Notes: generated by a model from the sequence alone, not told the origin. A stretch of 64,000 nucleotides of DNA from JAZDCJ01 sp036311985 (GCF_036311985.1 NZ_JAZDCJ010000013.1), one strand, 5' to 3'. Positions 36,367-45,997 are shown, numbered from the stretch's first letter. Made by a program: numbers and translations.

Positions 36367-37655
36367 CGAGTGCTCCCCCCGGTCTCGCGTGTGAAGTAGG
36401 CGGCGGCGGCCGTGGCGGCCTGGGCGACGAGCCAGGCGGCGGCCATGCCGGTGACCCCGTGCGCGGGCACGAGGACGGCGGCCGCGCACAGCAGCGCCGC
36501 CAGGTGGACGGCCTCGACGCCGGACGCGGCCCCCGCGCGCCGGCGGGCCCGCAGCAGGGCCAGCGTGAGGACGGTGTAGCAGCGGGCCAGGCTCGCGAGC
36601 ACCATGAGGCGCAGGGCCGTGGCCCCGTCCGCCGCGTACTCGGCGCCGAAGAACCCCAGGATGAACTCGGCGAGCAGCAGCGTGCCGGCCACGCCGAGGG
36701 CGACGAGCGCGAACGCGCGGCGGCCGATCATCCCGGCGAGGCGGCGTGCCGAGCGCGGGTCGCGCGCGGCCTCGGAGGCGAGCGGGACGCCGGCGTTGTG
36801 GGCCAGGGTGTCGAGCATGACCACGAGGAGCCAGACGACGGCGAAGATCCCCGCCGCGTGCGCGCCGGCCCAGGACAGGATGAGGAACGGCAGCAGCGTC
36901 GTGGACAGCTGCAGGCAGACGAATCCGAGGTAGTCGACGCCGATGAAGCGCCGGTCCAGGCCGCTCGGCGCCCCGGCCGAGGAGGCGGCAGGCAAGGGCG
37001 CGCCCCCCTCGCGCGTCCGGCCCAGGAGCAGCCAGGCGGCGACGGGCAGGACGAGCAGGATGGGCAGGAACGTCGCGAGGACGATCGAGGCGCCGCCGAG
37101 CGCGGCGGCGGTCAGCACGAGGGCCGCGATCTTCAGCAGCCCGTACGCGGTGTTCAGGACGGGCACGGCCATAAAGCCGCGCAGGCCCACGAGAAGCCCG
37201 TCCTTGAGCGCGAACAGCGTCCATCCGAGCGCGCAGGCCAGGATCAACGGCCCGCCGACGACGAGCTCGTCGCCGAGGTCCGTCACGGTCCACAACAGCA
37301 GGGCGCCGCTGCCGACGACGGCGGTCGCGCCGGCTGCGAGCCCGGTGAGCTCGAGGGACAGGCGGCGGCGGCGCGTGCTCCCTGCGAGCAGGACGCCGGC
37401 GGTCTGGTAGAGGTTCAGCTGGCCGAGGTTGGCCACGGTCGTGATGGTCGCGACCGTGGCCATGCCGAGTCCGACGTGGGCCACGGGCAGCAGGCGCGCG
37501 GCGAGGACCCAGAACACCAGGCCGAGCGCTGCGCCGGCGATGCTGTTCAGGGTGAGGGCGAGTCCGCCCCGCAGGACCGGGGAGCTCCATTCGCTCGTCC
37601 GGACGGCGACGTGGCGGCCCCCCCGGCCACGTTGCGCCGTCACGGTCTCAGGCAT
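36363..37655 (-). CDS. Polysaccharide flippase (MOP superfamily, Wzx-like)
   Basis: A 430-residue membrane protein with about twelve to fourteen helices. It has the oligosaccharide-flippase opening LRGGLALTLNSIAGAALGLVFWVLAARLL and the repeated pattern of MurJ/Wzx-type transporters. It would move lipid-linked repeat units across the membrane for assembly. ATG 37655 overlaps the GT2 stop by eight bases and its own stop overlaps the next gene by four, so the genes are translationally linked. Confidence 0.87.
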   Translation of the reverse strand: MPETVTAQRGRGGRHVAVRTSEWSSPVLRGGLALTLNSIAGAALGLVFWVLAARLLPVAHVGLGMATVATITTVANLGQLNLYQTAGVLLAGSTRRRRLSLELTGLAAGATAVVGSGALLLWTVTDLGDELVVGGPLILACALGWTLFALKDGLLVGLRGFMAVPVLNTAYGLLKIAALVLTAAALGGASIVLATFLPILLVLPVAAWLLLGRTREGGAPLPAASSAGAPSGLDRRFIGVDYLGFVCLQLSTTLLPFLILSWAGAHAAGIFAVVWLLVVMLDTLAHNAGVPLASEAARDPRSARRLAGMIGRRAFALVALGVAGTLLLAEFILGFFGAEYAADGATALRLMVLASLARCYTVLTLALLRARRRAGAASGVEAVHLAALLCAAAVLVPAHGVTGMAAAWLVAQAATAAAAYFTRETGGSTR

Positions 37656-38643
37656 GGACCGGCTCCTTCCCGTCCTGGACGACGTCGGTCCCCTTCCGGG
37701 CGGTCCCGCTCGCGTAGCCGAAGACGGTCGCGGCGAGGCCGAGCACGATCGCCCCGGCGCGCAGTGCCCGGGCGGGCCGGCGCTCGGCGAGGGATTCGAC
37801 GACGGCGCGGAGCATCCCGGTGGGCAGGGTCTTGAGCGCGTGGGTGCGTTCGCTCGAGAGGCCCGGGCCCCCGCCGTCGCCGATCCTCCTGGCGAGGACG
37901 GCCTTGCTGACGCCCTCCCAGTAGCAGCGGCGGAGGAAGTAGCCGAGGTGCTGGCGGTCCTTCGGGACGCGGTGGTGGACGACGGCGGTGCGGGCCAGGA
38001 CGACGCGTCGGTCCGGCTCGCGCGCGGCGATCCGCAGGGACAGGTCGGTCTCCTCGCAGCCCACGGGCTTGTCCCCGATGCGCCCGAGCGTGCTGGAGAA
38101 GCCGCCCGCGGCGCGCACGCTGGGGGCCCGGAAGGCCATGGCGGCGCCGATGGGGTTGCGGATCGGCTGCCGGTCGCCGGGCAGGCCCCGGTAGCTGCAG
38201 CCCACGACCCAGTAGAACTCCTCCGGGAACCAGGCCGGTTCCACTCCGCCGTCCCAGGCGGGCAGCACGTAGCCGCCCACTCCGACGACGTCCGGGTCGA
38301 CGAGCGGTTCCGTCATCTCGCGGAGCCACTCGGGGTCCGCCGAGGCGTCGTCGTCGAGGAACAGGACGGTGTCCCCCAAGGCCACCGACATGCCCGTGTT
38401 GCGCGCGCCGGAGAGTCCCTGCTCGGCGAGATTCGCGACGACGGTGGCGTGGGAGAACGTCCGCTGGGCCCGTTCCAGGAGGGCTTCGTTGTGGTCGATG
38501 ACCACCACGACCTCCTCCGGGGCGACGCTCTGCCGCCCGAGCGAGGCCACGGCCTTGCAGAGGTCGTCCCAGCGTCGCTCCGTGAAGGCGCAGACGACGA
38601 CGCTGACCCGCTGGGGTGCAGGCGCGGCGTCGGGGCGCCTCAC
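37648..38643 (-). CDS. Glycosyltransferase family 2
   Basis: A 331-residue GT-A glycosyltransferase. The nucleotide-binding start VSVVVCAFTERRWDDL, the metal-binding LFLDDDASADPEWL and the acceptor-side CEETDLSLRIA are present. A hydrophobic helix near the C-terminus (ALRAGAIVLGLAATVFGYAS) may anchor it. The GTG start at 38643 overlaps the upstream stop as GTGA. Confidence 0.92.
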   Translation of the reverse strand: MRRPDAAPAPQRVSVVVCAFTERRWDDLCKAVASLGRQSVAPEEVVVVIDHNEALLERAQRTFSHATVVANLAEQGLSGARNTGMSVALGDTVLFLDDDASADPEWLREMTEPLVDPDVVGVGGYVLPAWDGGVEPAWFPEEFYWVVGCSYRGLPGDRQPIRNPIGAAMAFRAPSVRAAGGFSSTLGRIGDKPVGCEETDLSLRIAAREPDRRVVLARTAVVHHRVPKDRQHLGYFLRRCYWEGVSKAVLARRIGDGGGPGLSSERTHALKTLPTGMLRAVVESLAERRPARALRAGAIVLGLAATVFGYASGTARKGTDVVQDGKEPVHA

Positions 38644-39530
38644 GAGGCCCGCCGTGCGGCGGCGCCGGACTCGGCGGCGCGCTGGAGGGCCCCGGCAGCG
38701 CTGTCGGCGATGCGCCGGCCGACGGAGACGAGGTCCGGGTGGACCTCGTGCACGCCGGGGATGCTCAGGACGGGCACGGGCGCGGTCTCCGGGATCCGGG
38801 AGATGGTCTGCGGCGCGACGCCCTCCGTGATGAGGGTGCGCAGGCAGCGCGCGCCGTCCTTGAAGGTGTTCAGGTTGCTTTCGCCGTTGAGCCGGTCGGC
38901 CTCGAAGCTCGGGACCTCCGAGATCTGCAGGCCCGCCTTCGCGGCGCGAATGGCCATGAGCGTCTCGATCTCGAACCCGTCGCCCCAGACCCGGCCCAGC
39001 CCGGGGTCGAAGGGGTCGGGAAAGCGCATGAGGTCCAGGACCGAGCGGCGCAGCGCGACGTATCCGTAGCAGAGGTCGGTGAAGCGGGTCCCGCACATGA
39101 CGTTGGCCAAGCCGTTGAGGACCTGGTTGCCCGCGTAGCGCAGGGGCGTGATGTCGGTGCTGCCGCCCTCGCGCATAAAGCGGCTGCCGCGCACATAGTG
39201 GGCGCCGCCGTCGAGGGCATCGACGAAGCGCGGGATCTCACGGGGTTCCATGGAGCCGTCGGCGTCGATCGCGACGATCCGGTCCCCCGAGGCGGAGTAG
39301 AAGCCGGCGACCATGGCGTTGCCCTTGCCGCGGCGGGTCTGGAAGACGAACTTGATGTCGTTGCGCACCTCGGCGGCGGCCTCGATGGTGCCGTCGGTCG
39401 AGTGGCCGTCGACGATGATGATCTCATCGACCATCTCCGGCAGTCCGGAGAGCACGTGGCCGATGTTGGCGGCCTCGTTGTAGGTCGGGATCACGACGGA
39501 GAGGTTCGGCGTGGGTCCGGAAGCATGCAT
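38640..39530 (-). CDS. Glycosyltransferase family 2 (DPM1-like)
   Basis: A 296-residue GT2 enzyme resembling dolichyl/polyprenyl-phosphate sugar synthases: LSVVIPTYNEAANIGHVL, EIIIVDGHSTDGTIE, the DxD region IVAIDADGSMEP and GSRFMREGGSTDITPLR. No membrane helices are seen. It may make a polyprenyl-phosphate sugar donor for the later steps. ATG 39530 follows GGGGA; it is the first gene of the operon that runs to the GT4 gene and has the 710-base regulatory gap before it. Confidence 0.92.
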   Translation of the reverse strand: MHASGPTPNLSVVIPTYNEAANIGHVLSGLPEMVDEIIIVDGHSTDGTIEAAAEVRNDIKFVFQTRRGKGNAMVAGFYSASGDRIVAIDADGSMEPREIPRFVDALDGGAHYVRGSRFMREGGSTDITPLRYAGNQVLNGLANVMCGTRFTDLCYGYVALRRSVLDLMRFPDPFDPGLGRVWGDGFEIETLMAIRAAKAGLQISEVPSFEADRLNGESNLNTFKDGARCLRTLITEGVAPQTISRIPETAPVPVLSIPGVHEVHPDLVSVGRRIADSAAGALQRAAESGAAARRAS

Positions 39531-40240
39531 GATTTTCCCCAATGTTTCCTCGGAAGGCGGTCTCGCCAGCTCAGCCGGCAAGCGATGACGCGACCGAGCC
39601 TAGGAAGGGGTCCGCGGGGCGGCACGGGTGGACGGATACCCCATTGGCGCGGTGCTCCACGTGGCCGGGGCGCCGGGTTCCGCGGGCCCTACGTGGTCGG
39701 TCTGGGGGGACTACTCGAAAGCCGTTCGGGACCACGTGGTTCCGGACGGTTCGCTTCCCGCGCACAGCGGACCCCGCCACCTGCCTGGAACAGGTGCGAC
39801 GGGGTCCACCGGACGGCCACCCGCGCTTGGGGGGAGTTGGCCGGACAGGACGGCGTCAGGTCCGGCCACACGGGAAGCCCCTTCACGGAAGGCGGACCGA
39901 ACCGTGGCTTGCCGGTCGCGGTCCGCAAGGCCAGGGGCGTCCGTGCGCGTTGAGTTCCCCTGGCCCGATCATGGCGCCGACCCGGGCCGCGGTGCTCCGC
40001 GGTCCCGTGTTCCGGCGTTGACTTGAGACTACGGAGAACGGGGGCCGCGTGAACGCGTGGGGACTACGTAATCCGGGCCGATGTGCACGTGTCCTTCGGG
40101 GCCGGCCTACCCGATGCGGCAGGGTTCCGCAGCGTCCCTCCGCGGCCCCGCGCCCCGTGGTCGGCGGTGGCCCTGGCCGGGCCGGAACCCCATGAGCTCC
40201 GCCGTCTCAGGGGCGCCGGGGTGTCTGGCGCACCGGCGGG
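39531..40240. other. Long intergenic region ahead of the polysaccharide operon
   Basis: No gene is supported here. Elements seen: GTGGTTCCG in GACCACGTGGTTCCGGAC (39730-39747), also present upstream of the LuxR pair; GGGGGACTACTCGA at 39704-39717; and an imperfect palindrome GGACTACGTAATCC at 40061-40074 with centre TACGTA. The last stretch is GC-rich and repeats TCAGGGGCGCC twice beside the regulator stop, a possible terminator. These are operator candidates only. Confidence 0.5.
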
Positions 40241-42913
40241 TCAGGGGCGCCAGCGGGCGAGCTCTGAGCGTTCGCTGATGCCCAGTTTGGCGAAGATCCG
40301 GTAGACGTGGCCTTCGACGGTGCGGGGCGACAGCACGAGTTCGCGGGCGATCGCCACGTTGCTCATCCCGCGGGCGACGAGGGCGGCAATGCCCTGCTCG
40401 CGATCGCTCAGGGCACCGAACCCGGCGGCACGCTCCACGAGTCGGGAATGCGGGCGACCGGCGCGGGACTGCAGCTCCAGGAGGGAGCGCAGCGCGGCCC
40501 CGCGGCGGCGCTCCTGGCGCTCCGCGTCGTAGGCGAGCACCGCCTGGGCGTAGCCGAGCGCCGCGAGGTGCGCTTCGCCGACGTCCTGATGGGCATCGGC
40601 CGCGGCCGTCATCTCCTCCCCGCGACCGCTGCGGGCGGCGCGGACGAAGCGCAGCATCGCAGCAGGGCGGGGGCCCTGCCCGGCGGAGGCAAGCGCGGCG
40701 AGCCGGTCCAGGACGTCGTCGACGGACGCGGCCGGGACCTCGTCGTGGGCGACCGCAGCGAGCAGGATGTTCGCCTCGGCGAGCGGCAGCCGGGCCGCCC
40801 GGGCGTCGAGCGCGGCGCGCTCCCAGCCGGCGGGATCCGCAAGGCCGCGCGCCACGGCGAGCTGCCCCGCCGTGGGCGCCTCGTCGACGCGCGGCAGGGC
40901 CGATCCGCCCCGGCTGCGGACCGCTCCGACCGCGGCCGCGAGCTCCCGGGCCATGGTCAGAAGCCCGGCCGGATCGCGCTGCTCGAGCTCGGGCACGGCC
41001 TCGCTGAGGTGCCCGCGCGCGGCGTCGGCGTCCCCCGAGAGCAACGCGATCAGCCCGCCGAGCGCCGCGATGCTCCCGCCGCGGTGGTGGATCTCCCACG
41101 GAGTCGTGCCGTGCCAGGCCTCGAGCACGTCCCGCGCCTGCGCGTACTCCCCGCCGAGCGCCAGGTTCCAGGCCAGGCGGGAGACGAGCTCGGCGTCGCG
41201 GCGACGGACCCGCGCTCCCCCGGCCTCGAGCAGCCCGCGCACGAATTCCGCGGCCTCGGTGGTCCTCCCGGCTCCGGACAGGGCATCGGCGAACGCGATC
41301 CGCAGCGTCAGGCCGGCCTTGCGTCCCGCGGCCGGGTCCAGGAGGCCGCGCAGCTGGTCGATCTCCTCGGCCGCCAGCCCACGCTCGCGCACGGCCCGCC
41401 ACCAGCGTGCCGAGGCCATCGAGTAGGCGTCGCGCTCCCAGCCTCCAGCGGCCTCCCCGCCCCAGACGGCGGTGGCGAACCCCGCCATCGTCTCGCGCAG
41501 GATCCCGTCGGCGTCGAGCCGTCCCGTGGCCCGGTGCACGGCGCGCAGCCACAACGGCACGGCCTGGCGGGCGGTCCGGGCCGGCGGCCGGATGGACTCG
41601 AGGCCGCGCAGGGCCCCGAGCGCGTCGGAGATCCGGCCCGTGGCGAGGTAGGTGCGGGCGCGCAGCAGGGAGGTCGTGCGGCCCGGTTCGCCTCCGTCGA
41701 CGGCGTGGCACATGGCCAGGGCGTCGTCGTGCTGGTTGAGCGTCAGGGCCTCGCGTGCGCCGGCGAGCAGGGCGTCGACCGGCACTTCCTGGCCGGCATC
41801 GAGCGCCCAGGCCGCGCGGCGGTGCGTCCAGTCCTCCTCCGCCCCGCCGGCCTCCTCCCAGCGGGAGCGCCACACCGCGCCGGGGACGGCGGCGCGCAGG
41901 CACGCGGCGTAGAGCTCGGCGGGCACGCGCGCGATTCCGTCCTCGACGACGAGCAGGTGCCCTTCCGGGACGGGCCGCCCCGTCGCGGCCCGGACGGCTT
42001 CGACCGGAGCCGGGCCTGTGTGGGCGAGGAGCTCGATCGCCTCGCGCTCGCCCTCGGGCAGCGCCCGGTGGATCGCGAGGACGTCCTGGATCAGGGGCGC
42101 GTCGGCCTCGGGCAGGGCGCGGGACAGGTACCACGCACGGGCGGGTCCCTGCTCCCCCGCGCTTGCACCCGATCCGGCGTCGGAGCGGTGCAGGATCCCC
42201 TGCGAGGCGGCCGCGTCGATGAACGCCCCGACGAGGGCCGGGTTCCCGGCGGTCGCGGCGTGCACGACGCGGGCCGTCGTGGCAGTGACCGCCCCGCCCA
42301 GGAGCGACGCGCAAAGACCCGCGACGCCGTCGACGTCGAGCGCTGAGACCGAGAGCGTGGACAGGACCCGCCCCGTGACAAGCGCGTGGAGCGGCGAGCG
42401 GGGCTCGGGCGGGGTGTGCCCGACGGCGAGGAGGAACGCGCTGCGGTTGTAGACGAGCTGCGTCAGGACGAACCCGCTCGCCGGGTCCAGGTGCTGGTGG
42501 TCCTCGAGCACGATCACGGCCCGTCCCGCGGCCCATCCCGGCCCCCGTGCCGCCGCCGCGCCCCCGGGTGCGGCCCCGGCGTCGTCCTCCGTCCCGCCCA
42601 GCGTGTCCCTCGTACCGCCGGACGTCCCCTGGGCGAGAGCGGACTGGAGGCAACGAAGCACTGAGACGGGCTCCGGCTCGCCGGGGACGTCGAGGAACGG
42701 GGCCAAGACGGCGTAGTCCATGGCCGCCAGGTGGGGCGAGCAGTGCAGGCGCAGCGCGCTGCCGGAGTGCCCGGTCCAGGTCAGGACCTCCTCGACGAGG
42801 GTGGTCTTGCCGGCCCCCGGCGGCCCGACGAGCACCACGCCGTGGTGCTCGTGGCTCGTGAGGAGGCCGGCAAGTTCGGTGGCGATCGGCTGGCGCCAGG
42901 AGGGCGAGGTCAC
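40241..42913 (-). CDS. LuxR-family giant ATP-binding regulator (intact P-loop)
   Basis: An 890-residue LAL-type transcription regulator. Walker A is GPPGAGKT at residues 30-37 and a Walker B-like AVIVLEDHQ follows near 130. A long helical-repeat middle section precedes a C-terminal LuxR helix-turn-helix (LSDREQGIAALVARGMSNVA ... SPRTVEGHVYRIFAKLG). The variable loop DTLGGTEDDAGAAPG carries a near-copy of the dispersed motif. The GTG start overlaps the upstream stop as GTGA, so it is coupled to the regulator before it. It likely controls the downstream polysaccharide genes (inference from position). Confidence 0.9.
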   Translation of the reverse strand: MTSPSWRQPIATELAGLLTSHEHHGVVLVGPPGAGKTTLVEEVLTWTGHSGSALRLHCSPHLAAMDYAVLAPFLDVPGEPEPVSVLRCLQSALAQGTSGGTRDTLGGTEDDAGAAPGGAAAARGPGWAAGRAVIVLEDHQHLDPASGFVLTQLVYNRSAFLLAVGHTPPEPRSPLHALVTGRVLSTLSVSALDVDGVAGLCASLLGGAVTATTARVVHAATAGNPALVGAFIDAAASQGILHRSDAGSGASAGEQGPARAWYLSRALPEADAPLIQDVLAIHRALPEGEREAIELLAHTGPAPVEAVRAATGRPVPEGHLLVVEDGIARVPAELYAACLRAAVPGAVWRSRWEEAGGAEEDWTHRRAAWALDAGQEVPVDALLAGAREALTLNQHDDALAMCHAVDGGEPGRTTSLLRARTYLATGRISDALGALRGLESIRPPARTARQAVPLWLRAVHRATGRLDADGILRETMAGFATAVWGGEAAGGWERDAYSMASARWWRAVRERGLAAEEIDQLRGLLDPAAGRKAGLTLRIAFADALSGAGRTTEAAEFVRGLLEAGGARVRRRDAELVSRLAWNLALGGEYAQARDVLEAWHGTTPWEIHHRGGSIAALGGLIALLSGDADAARGHLSEAVPELEQRDPAGLLTMARELAAAVGAVRSRGGSALPRVDEAPTAGQLAVARGLADPAGWERAALDARAARLPLAEANILLAAVAHDEVPAASVDDVLDRLAALASAGQGPRPAAMLRFVRAARSGRGEEMTAAADAHQDVGEAHLAALGYAQAVLAYDAERQERRRGAALRSLLELQSRAGRPHSRLVERAAGFGALSDREQGIAALVARGMSNVAIARELVLSPRTVEGHVYRIFAKLGISERSELARWRP

Positions 42914-45627
42914 GGGCCGCTCCCGAGGACGGATTCGACGGCGGCGAGGGCCAGGAGCTCCTGCCGTCCCGTGAGCCCGAGCTTCGAGTAGGCCTGGTAG
43001 AGGTGGCCCTCGACCGTGCGGACCGACACGGAGACCAGGCGGGCGATCTCGGCGTTGCTGTGCCCGGCGAGGACAAGCAGGGCGGTCTCCCGTTCGCGGG
43101 CCGTGAGCGCTTCGGCCCACGCGGGGCCGGCGCCGGCGGGGGCCTCCGCCCGGTCGGCGCCCCGGTGCCCGCGGCAGCGGACGGCGGCGCGGGCGACGCG
43201 CCGCGCGGAGCCCTCGGAGAGCAGGGGCAGGAGCAGATTGCCGGGTTCCTCGGCGAAGGCCGCGTAGCCGCGGGCCGCGAAACCCTCGAGCGCGGAAGCG
43301 ATCCGGGCCGGGTCGCGCTCCAGGACGCCGTCGGCGAGCTCCTGGCACGGGCCGGCGAACGCCATGCCGTGACCGCGTGCGGCCTCGCGCAAAGCACGCG
43401 CCCGGCCGGCATCGCCCGCGCGGACCGCGTGGGCCAGCGCGAGCAGGGCGACGGCCCGGTTCCCGTGGGCCGCGGCATCGTCGGCCAGCTCGGCGAAGCG
43501 GGCCGCGTCGCGGGCCAGCCCCGCCCGGGTCGGCTGCCCGGTGCCGGCCAGGGTCGTGGCGGTCGACGTCGCCGCGAGGTCCAGGAGGCGGGCGAGGTAC
43601 GACGTCGGACCCCGCCCGGGTTCCGCGGTGGCGGTGCGCGCCGTGGCCGGCTGGGGAACCGGTGGCGCCGGCGGGATCGCGCGTTGCCGGGTGGCGGTGC
43701 GTGGCGGAGCCGTCGGGGCCGGCGGGGCAAGCGCCGGCGCTCCCGGGTGCCGGGCGAGGCCGGCGAGCGCCGCGCGGGCCAGCCCGAAGTCGTCGGGCCT
43801 CCCGGTGCGGGCGAGCTGCTGGGCGAGGGGTTCGAGCTGCTCGGCGGCTCCGCGCAGGTGGCCGCCGAGGGCGTCGAGCATCCCGCAGATCAGCTCGGCG
43901 CGTTCGGCGGAACCGGCGGCGGGCGAACCAGAGCGGGCGAGCGCGGCGGCGGCCTCGCGGCAGCCCGGCCAGTCGCCGTCGGCGAGCCGGACCTCGAGGA
44001 GCAGGTGCGCGATGTCCCCGAGCTGTCCGGGGTCGAGCAGGTCCGCCAGGTGCCCGGAGGAGGCGTGGTAGTCGAGCTCGGCTGCCACACGGTCGGCGAG
44101 GTCCCGGGCCGCTCCGTTGCGACCCTGCCATGCGAAGGCCGCCGCGCGGATGGCGGTGGCCTCGAGTCGGAGCCCGTCGCCGCCCCACGTAGTGCCGGAG
44201 ACCGCGGCCCGCGGTGTCGAGGCGGCGTGACCGGACGCGGACGCCCCGACGCCAGCGGGCGCGGGCGCCGGACCCGGGGCGGTTTCCGTGAGGGCCTCGT
44301 CCAGCTCTCCGCGGCGGAGCGCGGTCCGGGCCCTCGAGAGGCGGAGCCGTTCGACCACGGCGGGCAGCGCGTACCCTCCCGCCGCAGCGCGGGCGAGCGC
44401 GGCGTCGAGAAGGCGCGCCGCACCGGCGTCGTCCCCTACGGCCACCAGGGCGCGCTCCCGGGTCACGACGATGCCGCACCATTCCCGCGTGCCGACGGTG
44501 GACGCGGGAGCCGGCTGCGCCAGGCCGGCGTCCTCGAGTGCCTCGAGGGCGGCGGCGGGGCCGCCCGCGTCGATGAGGTCGTTGGCCGCGGCGAGCACGG
44601 CCGCTGGACCGACCTGCGGCAGCAGGGCGCCCAGCTCCGCGCGGCGCTCGGGCGCCAGTTCCGCGCGGGCCGCGTCGCCGTCGAGGTGCCGGTCCAGGAC
44701 CAGATGGCCCGGTGCGGTCGGATCGGGATGGACGAGGCCCTGCGTGCGGAGCCCGTCCACCGACTCGGCGAGACCGAGGCCCGCCAGCCTTCGGGTGGGC
44801 AGCCGGCCGTGCAGGGCGAGTAGTTCGAGGACCGTGCGCCGGTCCCCCGTGGCGTCGGCGGGCCAGGGCTCGGGTTCCTCGCCCGTGGCGGTCTCGCCGG
44901 CGACGTGGACCCACGTCCCGTCGATGGCGGCCAGGCGGCCGCTCGTGACGAGCTCCTCGACGACGACGGCGAGGCGGCCCGGGCGTCCTGCGCCGGCGCG
45001 GTGCAGGGCGCGGACCGCGGCGGAGGTCAGCGGGGCGTCGAGGTGCGCGGCGGCCGCGGAGCGCAGACCGGCGAGGTCCAGAGGCTCGACCCGGATGGCC
45101 TCGAGGACGCCGCCGCGGGCGAGCGCCTCGAAGTCAGCGGGGACGTCCGCGAGATGGTCGGCGTTGACGATGAGGCGGATGGCGGCCTGCTGGGCGAGCT
45201 GGGCGAGGACGGCCATCGTGTCGACGTCGACGTGCGCGGCGCCGGAGACCACCACCGTCGTGGGTCCGTCCAGGCCGTTGAGGGCCCGGGCGAGCGAGCG
45301 GACCAGGTGGTGCCGCGGGGTCAACGGGACCTCCGGCAGGCCGGCCAGGATGAAGGACAGGGTCCCGTACGGGAACGCGGAGGCGAACGGGCTGCCGTGC
45401 AGGTGGACCACGTTCCCGGCCCCGCCGCGGCGCTCCATCACCGCGTCGACGACCGCCTGGGCCTCCACGGGATCCGCGTAGAGCACGGCTCCGGCCGGCC
45501 GGGGGCCCTTGAGCGCCCGCAGCAGGGCTTCCTCCGCCGGCTCGCGCCGCGGCGGCGCATCGGAAAGCTGGTGGCCGTCGATGCTGCGGACGGCGTCGCC
45601 CAACAGGACGGAAGGAAGTACACCCAT
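42910..45627 (-). CDS. LuxR-family giant regulator with degenerate P-loop
   Basis: A 905-residue paralogue of the preceding entry. At the place of the Walker A motif it reads RPAGAVLYADPVEAQAV, with neither the glycine loop nor Lys-Thr. The middle is Ala/Leu-rich helical repeat and the C-terminus is a LuxR helix-turn-helix (LTARERETALLVLAGHSNAE ... SVRTVEGHLYQAYSKLG). ATG 45627 has a weak GGGG ribosome site. It is the first gene of the regulator pair; a promoter-proximal palindrome lies about 110 bases upstream. It may pair with its intact neighbour, as a non-hydrolysing subunit. Confidence 0.87.
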   Translation of the reverse strand: MGVLPSVLLGDAVRSIDGHQLSDAPPRREPAEEALLRALKGPRPAGAVLYADPVEAQAVVDAVMERRGGAGNVVHLHGSPFASAFPYGTLSFILAGLPEVPLTPRHHLVRSLARALNGLDGPTTVVVSGAAHVDVDTMAVLAQLAQQAAIRLIVNADHLADVPADFEALARGGVLEAIRVEPLDLAGLRSAAAAHLDAPLTSAAVRALHRAGAGRPGRLAVVVEELVTSGRLAAIDGTWVHVAGETATGEEPEPWPADATGDRRTVLELLALHGRLPTRRLAGLGLAESVDGLRTQGLVHPDPTAPGHLVLDRHLDGDAARAELAPERRAELGALLPQVGPAAVLAAANDLIDAGGPAAALEALEDAGLAQPAPASTVGTREWCGIVVTRERALVAVGDDAGAARLLDAALARAAAGGYALPAVVERLRLSRARTALRRGELDEALTETAPGPAPAPAGVGASASGHAASTPRAAVSGTTWGGDGLRLEATAIRAAAFAWQGRNGAARDLADRVAAELDYHASSGHLADLLDPGQLGDIAHLLLEVRLADGDWPGCREAAAALARSGSPAAGSAERAELICGMLDALGGHLRGAAEQLEPLAQQLARTGRPDDFGLARAALAGLARHPGAPALAPPAPTAPPRTATRQRAIPPAPPVPQPATARTATAEPGRGPTSYLARLLDLAATSTATTLAGTGQPTRAGLARDAARFAELADDAAAHGNRAVALLALAHAVRAGDAGRARALREAARGHGMAFAGPCQELADGVLERDPARIASALEGFAARGYAAFAEEPGNLLLPLLSEGSARRVARAAVRCRGHRGADRAEAPAGAGPAWAEALTARERETALLVLAGHSNAEIARLVSVSVRTVEGHLYQAYSKLGLTGRQELLALAAVESVLGSGP

Positions 45628-45734
45628 GATGAAACCCCAAGCCAGGTAGGGTGGCCCCCGCCACCCGGGACGTCCCCAACGGCGTCCCTGCCTTCGAGTG
45701 TAGAAAGGCGCTTCCAAGGCTCACAAGGAGGGTT

Positions 45735-45752
45735 AACCACACTGATGTGGTT
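45735..45752. promoter_or_regulatory. Palindrome upstream of the LuxR pair
   Basis: AACCACA-CTGA-TGTGGTT, a perfect 7-bp inverted repeat followed directly by CCGAAC. The right half plus flank (GTGGTTCCG, 45747-45755) recurs at 39736-39744 ahead of the polysaccharide operon, so both may bind the same regulator. Confidence 0.5.
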
Positions 45753-45838
45753 CCGAACCGCAGGAAGCCTACCGGCTCCACGCGGGGCAACGGGGCGACC
45801 TGGCGAAAGGCCCGAGGCCACGAGCACTGGCCTCGCCC

Positions 45839-45901
45839 CAACGCGTGGGCAGATGATGCTGACCAATCACCGTCCGGGCCGCACCATCCGCCCACGCGTT
45901 G
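45839..45901. repeat. REP-like 63-bp hairpin
   Basis: CAACGCGTGGGC ... GCCCACGCGTTG, 12-bp perfect arms. Same family as 22920-22982 and 21381-21646. Outer pair is C-G. Confidence 0.85.
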
Positions 45902-45934
45902 AAGGCGTTGATGCCATGGCCACGGGCCTCCCCT

Positions 45935-45997
45935 GAACGCGTGGGCAGATGGCGCTGTCCAACCACGGTCTGATCCGCATCATCCGCCCACGCGTTC
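45935..45997. repeat. REP-like 63-bp hairpin, compensated stem
   Basis: GAACGCGTGGGC ... GCCCACGCGTTC. Compared with the copy 96 bases away both ends of the stem changed together (C-G to G-C), so pairing is preserved. The remainder of 45998-46111 shows nothing recognised. Confidence 0.85.

Noticed and set aside
39542..40021. Overlapping plus-strand ORFs of up to 159 codons in the polysaccharide promoter region
   Set aside because: No ribosome site, no recognisable motif and composition like shadow frames.
40241..44914. Apparent 1,557-residue fusion on the minus strand
   Set aside because: The extra N-terminal part is a shadow of the upstream LuxR gene; conserved reading begins at GTG 42913 with a GTGA overlap, so two genes are called.
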